NCBI GenBank assembly: GCA_002281485.1
Contig: NCGF01000013.1
Span: 1-64,000, forward strand
Direction of reading: 5' to 3'
Source of the DNA: Sphingomonas sp. 28-66-16
GTDB taxonomy: Bacteria; Pseudomonadota; Alphaproteobacteria; Sphingomonadales; Sphingomonadaceae
DNA length: 64,000 nt
The position numbers and the translations under genes were made by a program. Below, one piece after another: positions 42,544-50,780 of the stretch; the stretch's first letter is position 1; every line of letters starts with the position of its first letter. Under the pieces are notes generated by a model. It was not told the DNA's origin. It did no database searches and saw only the letters and a list, made by a program, of their open reading frames with translations.

Positions 42544-43914
42544 TCAGGCCAGCCTTGGCAAGATGATCGTCGCATCGAGCCCGCCGCCGTCGCTGCCGTT
42601 CGCCGGACGATTGACCAGGGTGACGTCGCCGCCCGCCTCGCGCACGATCGCGCGCGCCAGCGCCAGCCCCAGCCCGGCGCCGCCGGTCTCGCGATTGCGC
42701 GAGCTTTCGAGCCGGGTGAAGGCATCGAATACCGTCTCGATCTTGTCGAGCGGAATGCCCGGCCCCTGATCGGCCACGACGATCGCGACCTGATTCTTGC
42801 CGGGCACCAGCCGCACCTCGGCAGCGCGGCCGTATTTGACGGCATTTTCGATGAGATTGCGGATCGCCCGGCGCATCAGCGACGGGCGCAGCGCAAGCTT
42901 GAGCCGATCAGCCTCGACAAAGGTCACCGGGCTGCCGATCGCGACGAAATCCTCGACCACCGCATCGACCAGCGCCGCGAGATCGACATCGGTGACGCCC
43001 TCGCTCGGGCGGCCCAGACGGGCGAGCGAGAGGATGTCGTCGAGCGTCCGGTTCATCTCGTCGATCGTATCGGCCATCCGCGCGCGATCGTCATCGTCGT
43101 CGACCGATTCGATCCGCACGCGGAGCGCGGCGAGCGGCGTGCGCAGATCGTGCCCGATCGCACCCAGCATCCGGTCCTTTTCCTCGAGCATCGCGGTCAC
43201 GCGCAGCCGCAGGGCGTTGAATGCAGCGATGACGGCACGGACATCTGCCGGCCCCGCTTCGGGCAGCGCGGGCGCGGCGGCGCCGGGCGTGAACTGGCGC
43301 GCGGCATTGGCGAGCGACTGGAGCGGGCGCGAAATATAGCGTGCCGCCCAAAGCAGCGGGAGCAGGACGATCACGTAGAGGATCAGCGTCTGGCCGACGA
43401 GTTGCCAGATCAGAAAGAAATCGTTGCGCGACCATGGGGCACTCAACAGGATCCAGCCGCCCCCGCGCCGCTCGACCGCGATCAACAATTCGGCGCCGAT
43501 CCGGGCATAGCGTTGCGCCTGGCGCGGCGAAAAACGCTTCAGGTGCGGATCGTCAGGGCCGATCGAGCGAATCTCGGTATTGATCGCACCGTGCAGAACG
43601 CCTGCCTCGGCGAGCGCGGTTCGCAAGCCTTGTTCGATGTCGGGTCGCTGGTGCTGGCGCGCGTCGAGGGGGTTGGTGGCAGCGAGCTTCACCCTCCCTT
43701 GCAGCCGGCGATCGGGGAGTCGCCCCGCGACGCCGGCCTCCTCGACATCGATGATCCGCGCGACGGTCGGGCCGACGATCTGCTGGAGCCGGAACTGGCG
43801 GCGCCCTTCGAGCAGCAATCCGAAATTGACCGCCTGCGCGGCGAACAGCGCCACCGCGATGAGCAGGGCGAGCTGGCCCGACAGGCTGCGCGGCATCAGC
43901 GACCGCGCGATCAA
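42544..43914 (-). CDS. Sensor histidine kinase
   Basis: 456 residues in the inner membrane: first helix LALLIAVALFAAQAVNFGLLL, a periplasmic domain of about 140 residues, second helix LILYVIVLLPLLWAARYI, a HAMP segment with SRPLQSLANAARQF, the H-box AIGHDLRTPLAALR, NLIENAVKYG (N box), VADQGPGIP (G1) and GGAGLGLALARAIV (G2). It phosphorylates the OmpR-type regulator encoded just upstream, to which it is joined by an ATGA overlap. The sensed signal is not evident. Confidence 0.93.
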   Translation of the reverse strand: MIARSLMPRSLSGQLALLIAVALFAAQAVNFGLLLEGRRQFRLQQIVGPTVARIIDVEEAGVAGRLPDRRLQGRVKLAATNPLDARQHQRPDIEQGLRTALAEAGVLHGAINTEIRSIGPDDPHLKRFSPRQAQRYARIGAELLIAVERRGGGWILLSAPWSRNDFFLIWQLVGQTLILYVIVLLPLLWAARYISRPLQSLANAARQFTPGAAAPALPEAGPADVRAVIAAFNALRLRVTAMLEEKDRMLGAIGHDLRTPLAALRVRIESVDDDDDRARMADTIDEMNRTLDDILSLARLGRPSEGVTDVDLAALVDAVVEDFVAIGSPVTFVEADRLKLALRPSLMRRAIRNLIENAVKYGRAAEVRLVPGKNQVAIVVADQGPGIPLDKIETVFDAFTRLESSRNRETGGAGLGLALARAIVREAGGDVTLVNRPANGSDGGGLDATIILPRLA

Positions 43915-44630
43915 AGCCGGGTGACCTCGGCAGCAAGCGTATAGCCGCCGCCCCAGACGGTCTTGACCAATTCGGGGTTCTTCGGATCCGCCTCGATCTT
44001 GCGACGCAGGCGGCTCACCTGATTGTCGATCGCGCGATCGAACGCGGCGGCTTCGCGGCCCTGCGTCAGATCGAGCAGCTGGTCGCGGGTCAACACCTGA
44101 CGCGGGCGCTGCACCAGCGCGAGCAGCAGATTATATTCGCCGGTCGACAACGCGACCGACACGCCATCGCGATCGACCAGCGCGCGTTCACCGGTCTTGA
44201 GCACCCAATCGGCAAAGCCATAGGCGCCGGCTTCGGGCGGCCGCTGACGCGCGCCGCCGGCCGCCGAGCGGCGAAGCACGACCTTGGCGCGGGTGGCGAG
44301 CTCGCGCGGGGAGAAGGGCTTCACGACATAATCGTCGGCACCCATTTCGAGGCCGACGATGCGCTCGGTCTCCTCGCTGCGCGCGGTGAGCAAGATCACC
44401 GGCAAATCGCTCGTCTCGCGAATGTGGCGGCACAGGCTGAGCCCGTCCTCGCCGGGCATCATGATGTCGAGGATGACGAGATCGATCGCATAGGCGGCGA
44501 GCCGCGTGCGCGCCGAAGCGGCATCGGCTGCCTGCGTTACCCGAAACCCCTGCTTGTGCAGAAATTGCGCGAGCGGCTCTCTGATCGAGCGTTCGTCATC
44601 GACGAGCAGGAGATGGGGCTGATCTGCCAT
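43911..44630 (-). CDS. OmpR-family response regulator
   Basis: 239 residues: receiver with LLLVDDERSIREPL (acidic pocket), LVILDIMMPGEDG (phosphoacceptor Asp), LTARSEE and VVKPFSPREL (Lys). A winged-helix output domain follows with LSTGEYNLLLALVQRPRQVLTRDQLLDLT and DNQVSRLRRKIEADPKNP. ATG 44630 has GGAG 5 bases before; the frame extends far upstream without meaning. It sits between the EF-hand protein gene and its kinase on one strand. Confidence 0.93.
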   Translation of the reverse strand: MADQPHLLLVDDERSIREPLAQFLHKQGFRVTQAADAASARTRLAAYAIDLVILDIMMPGEDGLSLCRHIRETSDLPVILLTARSEETERIVGLEMGADDYVVKPFSPRELATRAKVVLRRSAAGGARQRPPEAGAYGFADWVLKTGERALVDRDGVSVALSTGEYNLLLALVQRPRQVLTRDQLLDLTQGREAAAFDRAIDNQVSRLRRKIEADPKNPELVKTVWGGGYTLAAEVTRL

Positions 44631-44695
44631 CAGCTCTCCGTCTAGCATGGAAGTCGCCTCCGGGAAGCGAGTGATGGGCATGAACCGCAAGAATT

Positions 44696-44734
44696 GCCGG
44701 GCGGGCTGGGGGAGGGGGGAGATGCCCGCCCGGC
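44696..44734 (-). terminator. Hairpin between the EF-hand gene and the regulator gene
   Basis: An 11-base perfect stem GCCGGGCGGGC / GCCCGCCCGGC with a 17-base C/T-rich loop lies between the EF-hand stop and the regulator start. There is no T-run after it on the minus strand, so it may weaken read-through or protect the EF-hand mRNA rather than stop transcription fully. Confidence 0.4.
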
Positions 44735-44745
44735 GACCGGGAAGC

Positions 44746-45384
44746 TTACTTCCCGGTATTCGGTTGCGGCGCCGGAGACTGCGCCTCGAGCTGCGCTTCG
44801 CTGGCGCGTGGCCGCCCCGCGCCCTCACGCCACGCCTTGACGCGTTCGCGCATCTGCGTGCGGGCGGCATCCATCTCGGCCTTGTCGACAAAGCCGTCAT
44901 GATTGGTGTCGATCCGGTCGAAATGCCCCGTCGCGCGCGCCATCATCGGCTCGGTGAATTCGGCGCGGCTGATCTTGCCGTCCTTGTTCGCGTCGAGACG
45001 CGCCAGCATGGCTTCGGGGCCGCCGCCGGGACCGCGGCCTGCCATGCCGGGACCATCCGGACCACCGGGGCCGCGGCGGTGCATGCCCGGACCCTTGGGC
45101 CCGTCTTCGCCCGCGCGCGCCATCCAGCGGTCCCGCTTGGCCTGGCGCCATGTCATGCGCTCCTCGGCGGTGATCTTGCCGTCGTGATTGGCGTCCATCT
45201 TGTCGAAGCGCTGCGTCGCTGCGGCGAGGAACTCGTCGCGGGTAATCGTGCCGTCGTGATTGGCATCGGCCTGCGCCATCGCGCCGCCGCGATGATGGCC
45301 ACCGCCGTCCTGCATCTGCGTGGCAAGCGCGACGCCGCCAATCGTCGTCGTGGCGAGCGCGGCTGCAATGATAAGCTTTTTCAT
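44746..45384 (-). CDS. Secreted EF-hand calcium-binding protein
   Basis: 212 residues with a signal peptide (KKLIIAAALATTTIGGVALA) and four EF-hand loops: DANHDGTITRDEF, DANHDGKITAEER, DANKDGKISRAEF and DTNHDGFVDKAEM, each with the Asp-x-Asn-x-Asp-Gly calcium pattern. Between the pairs is a Gly/Pro/Met-rich linker (GPKGPGMHRRGPGGPDGPG). It is likely a periplasmic calcium buffer or sensor. ATG 45384 has AGGA 8 bases upstream. It is followed by a two-component pair on the same strand and preceded by spaced repeats. Confidence 0.88.
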   Translation of the reverse strand: MKKLIIAAALATTTIGGVALATQMQDGGGHHRGGAMAQADANHDGTITRDEFLAAATQRFDKMDANHDGKITAEERMTWRQAKRDRWMARAGEDGPKGPGMHRRGPGGPDGPGMAGRGPGGGPEAMLARLDANKDGKISRAEFTEPMMARATGHFDRIDTNHDGFVDKAEMDAARTQMRERVKAWREGAGRPRASEAQLEAQSPAPQPNTGK

Positions 45385-45447
45385 GGCATTGATCCTGATC
45401 ATCGGATGGAGCTGATCTCCACCGTCCCGATCAATCTGGTCTCCATG

Positions 45448-45495
45448 TGTCGCGGTGTTTTGTCAGGCAACCGATAAAGTGTCGCAAATTGTCGC
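45448..45495 (-). promoter_or_regulatory. TGTCGC repeats upstream of the EF-hand gene
   Basis: TGTCGC occurs at 45448, 45480 and 45490 (plus-strand reading; GCGACA on the coding strand). The last two are exactly 10 bases apart, one helical turn, in an AT-richer stretch 64-111 bases before the EF-hand start. OmpR-family regulators typically bind direct repeats with this spacing, and such a regulator is encoded downstream. Confidence 0.45.
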
Positions 45496-45508
45496 GGCAT
45501 CGGTCGTC

Positions 45509-46282
45509 TCAGATGAAGATCGCGACGCTCTGCATGCCCTCTGCGACCAGTTCACCCGAGGCGTTCCAGACCCGCATCGTCTGGCTGCTGCAGCCATTGC
45601 GGGCATAATCCGATTTCGCGGACAGCAGCCACCAGTCGTCGGTGGTGCTGGGGGTCGGGGTCAGCATGTTGACGAGCCAGGTGACCGAGCTGACCGGCGG
45701 ATAACCGGTGGTGAACAGCCGTGCGACCGCCGGCGGCAGCGCGTCGGCGATCGCCATCAGATGGACCATCGGATCGAGCCCCTCGGTCGCCCGGAGCCTT
45801 GCCCAGCGCAACAATTCGCCCTCGCCGATGCCATCCTTGATGTCGAGAAAGTTGAAGTTGTTGATGAAAAAGCCTTCGGGGCCGGTAAACACCTTGGCAT
45901 CCTGCACCGGCGGCTGGCGATCCATCAGCGGGCGGTTGTCGAGATCGATCGTCGAGGGCTGGCCCGACATGAAGACGAAGGTCGCGCGGTAGCCAAGCCC
46001 CGCGTCGGACGTGATGTCGGCCTGGATGAACGCCGCCGTCCGCCCGCGCCGCAGCTTCGTCGCGGTGACGGTGATATCGCCCGCCAGCGGCCCAATGAAC
46101 GACACCTGCGCCGTTCGCAGCGGCGGCAGATCGGGCTCGCAATGCTGCGCGGCGTGGAGCGCGATCGCCGAGGAAAGCCCGCCAAAGGCGGTGCGGCCCT
46201 GCAGCCAGCCGGCGGGGATGGTGGCGGTGTATCCCGTCTCGGTCGGCTGGGCGGCGGCGAGGATATCGGCAATCGGGGTCAT
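45509..46282 (-). CDS. Acyl-CoA thioesterase, double hotdog (TesB-like)
   Basis: 257 residues: first hotdog GWLQGRTAFGGLSSAIALHA and LRTAQVSFIGPLAGDITVTA, with the strand GYRATFVFMS, then the second half with LLRWARLRATEGLDPMVHL and SVTWLVNMLT, WWLLSAKSDYARNGCSSQTM. This two-domain pattern fits acyl-CoA thioesterases of the TesB/PaaI superfamily (thioesterase family protein). ATG 46282 overlaps the ligase stop (ATGA); the longer open frame is antisense to the ligase. It likely releases or edits CoA esters made by the ligase. Confidence 0.8.
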   Translation of the reverse strand: MTPIADILAAAQPTETGYTATIPAGWLQGRTAFGGLSSAIALHAAQHCEPDLPPLRTAQVSFIGPLAGDITVTATKLRRGRTAAFIQADITSDAGLGYRATFVFMSGQPSTIDLDNRPLMDRQPPVQDAKVFTGPEGFFINNFNFLDIKDGIGEGELLRWARLRATEGLDPMVHLMAIADALPPAVARLFTTGYPPVSSVTWLVNMLTPTPSTTDDWWLLSAKSDYARNGCSSQTMRVWNASGELVAEGMQSVAIFI

Positions 46283-47808
46283 GTTTCGGCTTTCGACAAT
46301 TGATCGCGCAATTCGCGTTTGAGCACCTTGCCGATCGCGCTGCGCGGGAGTTCGGCGGCGATGTGGAGCGCGGCGAGCCGCTGGGTCTTGCCGAGCCGGG
46401 CGTTGGTCCAGGCGAGGATCGCCGCCGGATCGGTGGCCGATCCGCGCGGTACGTAGAAGCCCACCGGGGTTTCGCCCCATGCTTCGGAAGGCACCCCGAC
46501 CACGGTGCAGTCGGCGACGTCGGGATGCTGCGCCAGCACGGCTTCGAGGTCGCTGGGATAGATGTTGAAGCCGCCGGAGATGATCAGATCCTTCTTGCGG
46601 TCCATCAGGATCAGGAACCCGTCTTCGTCGAAGCGACCGATATCGCCGTGGCGGATGTAGCGGCGCCCTTCGGCATCGAACCACTCGGCTGCCTGCGTCG
46701 CCTCGCGGCGGCCGTGATAGCCGGTCATCATCGCCGGCGACCGGCCGACGACCTCGCCCGTCTTGCCCGGCGCCACCTCGTTGCCGTCGTCGTCGATCAG
46801 TCGGATGTCATGCCCCTCGATCGGCAAGCCGACGCTGTGGAGTTTGGTCGGATGGGCGTTGGCGACAAGCATCGTCGTGCCGCCGCCCTCGGTCATGCCG
46901 TAATATTCGATCAGCAGCCCGGGCCAGCGCGCGACGACATCGGCCTTCAAGGCCGCCGAAAACGGCGCGCTGGTGCAGGTCTTCAGGCGGAAGGCCGACA
47001 GATCGAAGCGATCGAAATCGGGCACCGCCATGATCCGGCTATACTGGACGGGCACCAGCATCGCATGGGTCGCGCGGTGCGCCGACGCCAGCTCCAGAAA
47101 GTCCCGCGCGTCGAACTTCTTCATGATCACGGCGGTTCCGCCCCAGCCGAGCGTCGGCAGCAGGGTCACCAGCGTGGTGTTCGAATAGAGCGGCGTCGCG
47201 ATCATCGTCACCGCCTCGCCAAAGCCGGCGCCGGCATTGCGATGGATATGCGCCCAGCGCATCGCATGGCTCTGGACGATACCCTTGGGGATGCCCGTCG
47301 TGCCCGATGAATAGATGACGTTGAAGGGATCATCGGGGGCGATGTCGGCGGGGGCGGGCCGGGCGCCCGGCGCGGCCAGCCAGTCGATGAAGGCGTCGGT
47401 GTCGAGATCGACGATCGTCGCGGTCAGCGCTTGTCCGTCCAGCGCGGTCCGCGTGTCAGCGTCGACGAACACGATCGGCGCACCGCTATCGTTGATCATC
47501 GCGGCGATGTCGGGGCCGGTCGCCGAAGGCGCGAGCGGGGTCGCCGCACAGCCGGCCCGCAGCGCGCCGAGAAACACGATCGCATAGTCGATCGAAGGCG
47601 CGGCGCAGATCGCGATGCAGCTTCGTGGCTGGACGCCGTCGCGTTGCAGCGCCGCGGCGACCTGATCGATCCTTCGATCGAGCGTCGCATAGTCGATCGT
47701 TCCCGCGCTCGAAATCAGCGCGAGCTTGGTGCCGCGTTCGGCGGCATGGGCGCGGATCAGATCGGGCAGAGTCGCGAAGCTGCTCGCGAGCATCGTCTCG
47801 GCGGTCAT
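46279..47808 (-). CDS. AMP-dependent acyl-CoA synthetase/ligase
   Basis: Activates a carboxylic acid to its CoA ester via an acyl-AMP. About 509 residues of the ANL superfamily: VIYSSGTTGIPKGIVQSH (P-loop-like motif), IEYYGMTEGGGTTM, VGLPIEGHDIRL, RYIRHGDIGRFDEDGFLIL (the hinge Asp), MDRKKDLIISGGFNIYPSDLE, and the terminal PRSAIGKVLKRELR with the catalytic Lys. ATG 47808 has GGGAG 5 bases before it; ATG 47820 is an alternative. It forms an operon with the thioesterase and is divergent from the GST gene. Confidence 0.92.
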   Translation of the reverse strand: MTAETMLASSFATLPDLIRAHAAERGTKLALISSAGTIDYATLDRRIDQVAAALQRDGVQPRSCIAICAAPSIDYAIVFLGALRAGCAATPLAPSATGPDIAAMINDSGAPIVFVDADTRTALDGQALTATIVDLDTDAFIDWLAAPGARPAPADIAPDDPFNVIYSSGTTGIPKGIVQSHAMRWAHIHRNAGAGFGEAVTMIATPLYSNTTLVTLLPTLGWGGTAVIMKKFDARDFLELASAHRATHAMLVPVQYSRIMAVPDFDRFDLSAFRLKTCTSAPFSAALKADVVARWPGLLIEYYGMTEGGGTTMLVANAHPTKLHSVGLPIEGHDIRLIDDDGNEVAPGKTGEVVGRSPAMMTGYHGRREATQAAEWFDAEGRRYIRHGDIGRFDEDGFLILMDRKKDLIISGGFNIYPSDLEAVLAQHPDVADCTVVGVPSEAWGETPVGFYVPRGSATDPAAILAWTNARLGKTQRLAALHIAAELPRSAIGKVLKRELRDQLSKAET

Positions 47809-47898
47809 AGCGTCTCCCATCAACCCTCTTGACCAGCTAGGCGACGGCCCGTCGAAATGCCATACGCGATCTTCGAAAAACAAAGGGGAGGTCACGCA

Positions 47899-48513
47899 AT
47901 GCTATTTTACGACGCTGCCGACCCGGCGCCGAACCCGCGCCGGGTGCGCATCTTCCTTGCCGAAAAGGGGCTCAAGGTGCCCAGCAAGCAAGTCTTGATG
48001 CTGCAAGGCGAGCACAAGGCCCCCGATTATCTGGCGATCAATCCGCTCGGCCAGGTGCCGGCGCTGGTGCTCGACGATGGCGACGTGCTCACCGAGACGA
48101 TCGCGATCTGCCGCTTCTTCGAGGCGCTCAATCCCGATCCGCCGATGTTCGGCAAGGGACCGAAGGGGGTCGCCGAGGTGGATATGTGGACTCGCCGCGT
48201 CGAATTGCGGCTCGGCGCGCCGCTGGCGATGATCTGGCAGCATACCCATCCGTTCACCGCACGCGTGGTGGTGCCGCAATACACGGATTTCGGCGAGAGC
48301 AACCGCGCCAAGGTGACCGAGGCGATGCGCTTCTTCGATACAGCGCTCGCTGATCGGCCGTGGCTGGCAGGCAAGGATTTCTCGATCGCCGATATCGCGT
48401 TGCTGACGACGATCGATTTCGGCCTGTTCATCGATGTCGGCATTCCTGACGATCTGGCCCATCTGAAGGCGTGGCACGAGCGCGCCTCGGCACGCCCGAG
48501 TGCGAAGGCATGA
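47899..48513 (+). CDS. Glutathione S-transferase family protein
   Basis: 204 residues: MLFYDAADPAPNPRRVRIFL, the thioredoxin-fold N-terminal domain with INPLGQVPALVLDDGDVLTE (cis-Pro, ligand Asp), TIAICRFFEAL, and a helical C-terminal domain with DRPWLAGKDFSIADIALLT. ATG 47899 is preceded by GGGGAGG. It overlaps the SDR gene by ATGA. With acyl-CoA and SDR genes around, a role in removing an electrophilic intermediate is possible but unproven. Confidence 0.9.
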   Translation: MLFYDAADPAPNPRRVRIFLAEKGLKVPSKQVLMLQGEHKAPDYLAINPLGQVPALVLDDGDVLTETIAICRFFEALNPDPPMFGKGPKGVAEVDMWTRRVELRLGAPLAMIWQHTHPFTARVVVPQYTDFGESNRAKVTEAMRFFDTALADRPWLAGKDFSIADIALLTTIDFGLFIDVGIPDDLAHLKAWHERASARPSAKA

Positions 48514-49307
48514 GCGAGGCGATGGAAGGCGGCGTCGCGATCGTCACCGGCGGGGGCACCGGGATCGGCGCGGCGGTAGTTCGCCAGCTCGCGGCGCGCG
48601 GGGTGCGGTGCGTGATCAACTATGCGACCAGCCGGGCCGATGCCGAGGCGCTCGCCATCGAAATCGGCAATGGCTCGATCGCGGTGCAGGCGGACATCGT
48701 CGACGACGCCGATTGCCGCAAACTCGCCGCCGCCGCGACCGAGCGCTTTGGCCGGATCGACTTCCTGGTCAACAATTCGGGCCGGACGAAATTCGCCGAT
48801 CATGAGGATCTCGACGCGCTCGATGCCGAGGATTTCGTCGATATCTACCGGCTCAACACGATCGCCGCGTTCCAGATGATCCGTGCCTGCGCGCCAGCGA
48901 TGCGCGAAGGCCCGATGAGCGCGGTCGTCAGCGTGGCGTCGGTCGCCGGGGTGTTCGGCATGGGATCGTCGGTCGCCTATGCCTGTTCGAAGGGCGCGTT
49001 GATCACGATGACACAGAGCCTCGCGCGGGTGCTCGCGCCGGCGATCCGGGTGAATGCGGTGGCGCCGGGCTATGTCGGCACCGGCTGGTTCGAAAAGCGG
49101 CTCGGCGAGGAGGGATTTGCGAAACTCAACGCGCGGATCGCCGCGAGCGTGCCGATGGCGTTGGCGACGATGGCGCCCGATGTCGCCGCGCCGATCGTCG
49201 GCTTGCTCGATCCGGCGATGCGCGCGGTGACCGGCGAGGTGACGTTGGTCGATGCCGGCGGCCATCTCGATCTCCTCCTGAGCCGGCGGCCCGGCCGGGA
49301 GCATTAG
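48510..49307 (+). CDS. SDR-family oxidoreductase
   Basis: 265 residues of classical SDR: AIVTGGGTGIGAAVVRQLAA, DFLVNNSGRTKF, Ser in VSVASVAGVFGMGSS, YACSKGALITMTQSL (Tyr-x3-Lys) and VNAVAPGYVGTGWF. It is in the FabG-like group, which includes 3-oxoacyl and hydroxyacyl reductases/dehydrogenases. ATG 48510 overlaps the GST stop. It lies opposite the ligase operon. Its TAG overlaps the TAA of the convergent MFS gene. Confidence 0.88.
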   Translation: MSEAMEGGVAIVTGGGTGIGAAVVRQLAARGVRCVINYATSRADAEALAIEIGNGSIAVQADIVDDADCRKLAAAATERFGRIDFLVNNSGRTKFADHEDLDALDAEDFVDIYRLNTIAAFQMIRACAPAMREGPMSAVVSVASVAGVFGMGSSVAYACSKGALITMTQSLARVLAPAIRVNAVAPGYVGTGWFEKRLGEEGFAKLNARIAASVPMALATMAPDVAAPIVGLLDPAMRAVTGEVTLVDAGGHLDLLLSRRPGREH

Positions 49308-50530
49308 CCAGGCCCGGCGGGCGCGTCTTTCGGCGGCACCCGGCCGAGCACTTTCCATACGACGATCGCCAGCGCCACCGCCGCGAGCGCGCTGGCCAGC
49401 AGGAACGCAGCCCCCGGTTCGCCGCGCGCCACTCCGGCGGCGAGCACCTGGGTCAGCATGAGCGGGGCGATCACGGCGGCGACGCTGTTCATGCTGCCGA
49501 TCCCGCCCTGCAGCGCACCTTGATGCGATCCATCGGCGAGCCGCGAGAGCAGCGCGTTCATCGCTGGAAACACCAGAAACGACAGCGCGCTGGCGAGAAA
49601 GACGACATAGGCCTGCCACCCGGCGGTGATGAAGACATAGGCCAGAAAGGCGCCGCCCCCGCTCGCCAGTCCGACGACGACGGCGCGCCGTTCGCCGATC
49701 CGGCCGATGATCCGGCCGGTCAGGAAGAACTGGACGCTCGCCATGACCGCGCCGACGAACGTCAGCGACCAGCCGATCGCAGTCGCATCCCAGCCGAACC
49801 GCGCCGCGCACCAGAAGGCCCAGGTCGCGGGATAGACAAAGCTCGCCAATTGCCAGACGAACCACGCGATCAGCAGGGGCGCCGCTTCGCCGCTTTTGAA
49901 CAGCGGCTGGAAGGCGCCGATGACATTGGCGCTGCGCCAGTCGAAGGCGCGACGCAGCTCGGGATGGAGCGATTCGGGGAACAGGAAGATCATCGCCACG
50001 GCATTGACGAGCGCGAGCAGCGCGGCGGCGATGAACGGCGCGCGCGGGCCAAGCCCGGCGAGCAGACCGCCGATCGCCGGTCCGACGATGAAGCCGATCC
50101 CGAAGGCAGCGCCCAGCCAGCCGAAGACTGTCGATCGCTTTTCGGGGGTGCTGACATCGGCGAGCGCGGCACTGGCCGGGCCGTAGATCGCGCCCGCGAC
50201 CCCGGCGATCGCGCGACCGAGGAACAGCCAGGCGAGCGTCGGCGCCCAGGCCATCAGCGCATAGTCCGCCGCGAAGGCGAGCATCGAGGCGATCAGCACC
50301 GGCCGCCGGCCGAACCGGTCGCCGAGATTGCCGAGCAGCGGGGCGGCAAAGAATTGGGTCAGCGCATAGATGCCGAGCAGATAGCCCGAGATCCGCGTCG
50401 CCTGGTCCAGATCGGTATGGCCGAGCCGGGTGATCAGCGCGGGCAGGATCGGGAGGACGATGCCGAAGCCGATTGTGTCGATGATCACCGCCGTCAGAAC
50501 GATGATGACGGTACGTCGGTCATATCCCAT
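49304..50530 (-). CDS. MFS transporter, TCR/Tet-like
   Basis: 408 residues with 12 expected helices; motif A GNLGDRFGRRPVLIAS after helix 2, RAIAGVAGAIYGPASAALAD, motif C-like GIGFIVGPAIGGLLAG in helix 5. These are features of the drug:H+ antiporter DHA1 group including TetA. Export of a small toxic compound or intermediate is likely; the substrate is unknown. ATG 50530 is the first start that gives a normal short N-terminus; the frame runs on to 50743. Confidence 0.85.
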   Translation of the reverse strand: MGYDRRTVIIVLTAVIIDTIGFGIVLPILPALITRLGHTDLDQATRISGYLLGIYALTQFFAAPLLGNLGDRFGRRPVLIASMLAFAADYALMAWAPTLAWLFLGRAIAGVAGAIYGPASAALADVSTPEKRSTVFGWLGAAFGIGFIVGPAIGGLLAGLGPRAPFIAAALLALVNAVAMIFLFPESLHPELRRAFDWRSANVIGAFQPLFKSGEAAPLLIAWFVWQLASFVYPATWAFWCAARFGWDATAIGWSLTFVGAVMASVQFFLTGRIIGRIGERRAVVVGLASGGGAFLAYVFITAGWQAYVVFLASALSFLVFPAMNALLSRLADGSHQGALQGGIGSMNSVAAVIAPLMLTQVLAAGVARGEPGAAFLLASALAAVALAIVVWKVLGRVPPKDAPAGPG

Positions 50531-50780
50531 CCGCTGCCCCCTTGCCCCGATGATGCCCCATGCATCGCCCGAAAGGTCACCATCTTTCCGATCGCTTGCC
50601 GTGGGGCGACCCGGTGCGCCCGTCGCCAAGTTTATAGTATGAAACAAAGAAAGAACACAACGGAGGGGTCGCGCCATGGCCAGCCCGCCATGGCCGAATG
50701 ACCCCCTTGGCAACGAGGCGAATTCTATGCGATGCGACGGCATACCCGATATTCAGATTCGGTCCCGAAGGAGAGCAATA

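Noticed and set aside
48027-49865. Open frame of 612 codons on the minus strand
   Set aside because: Antisense to the GST and SDR genes, which are well supported; no recognisable motifs.
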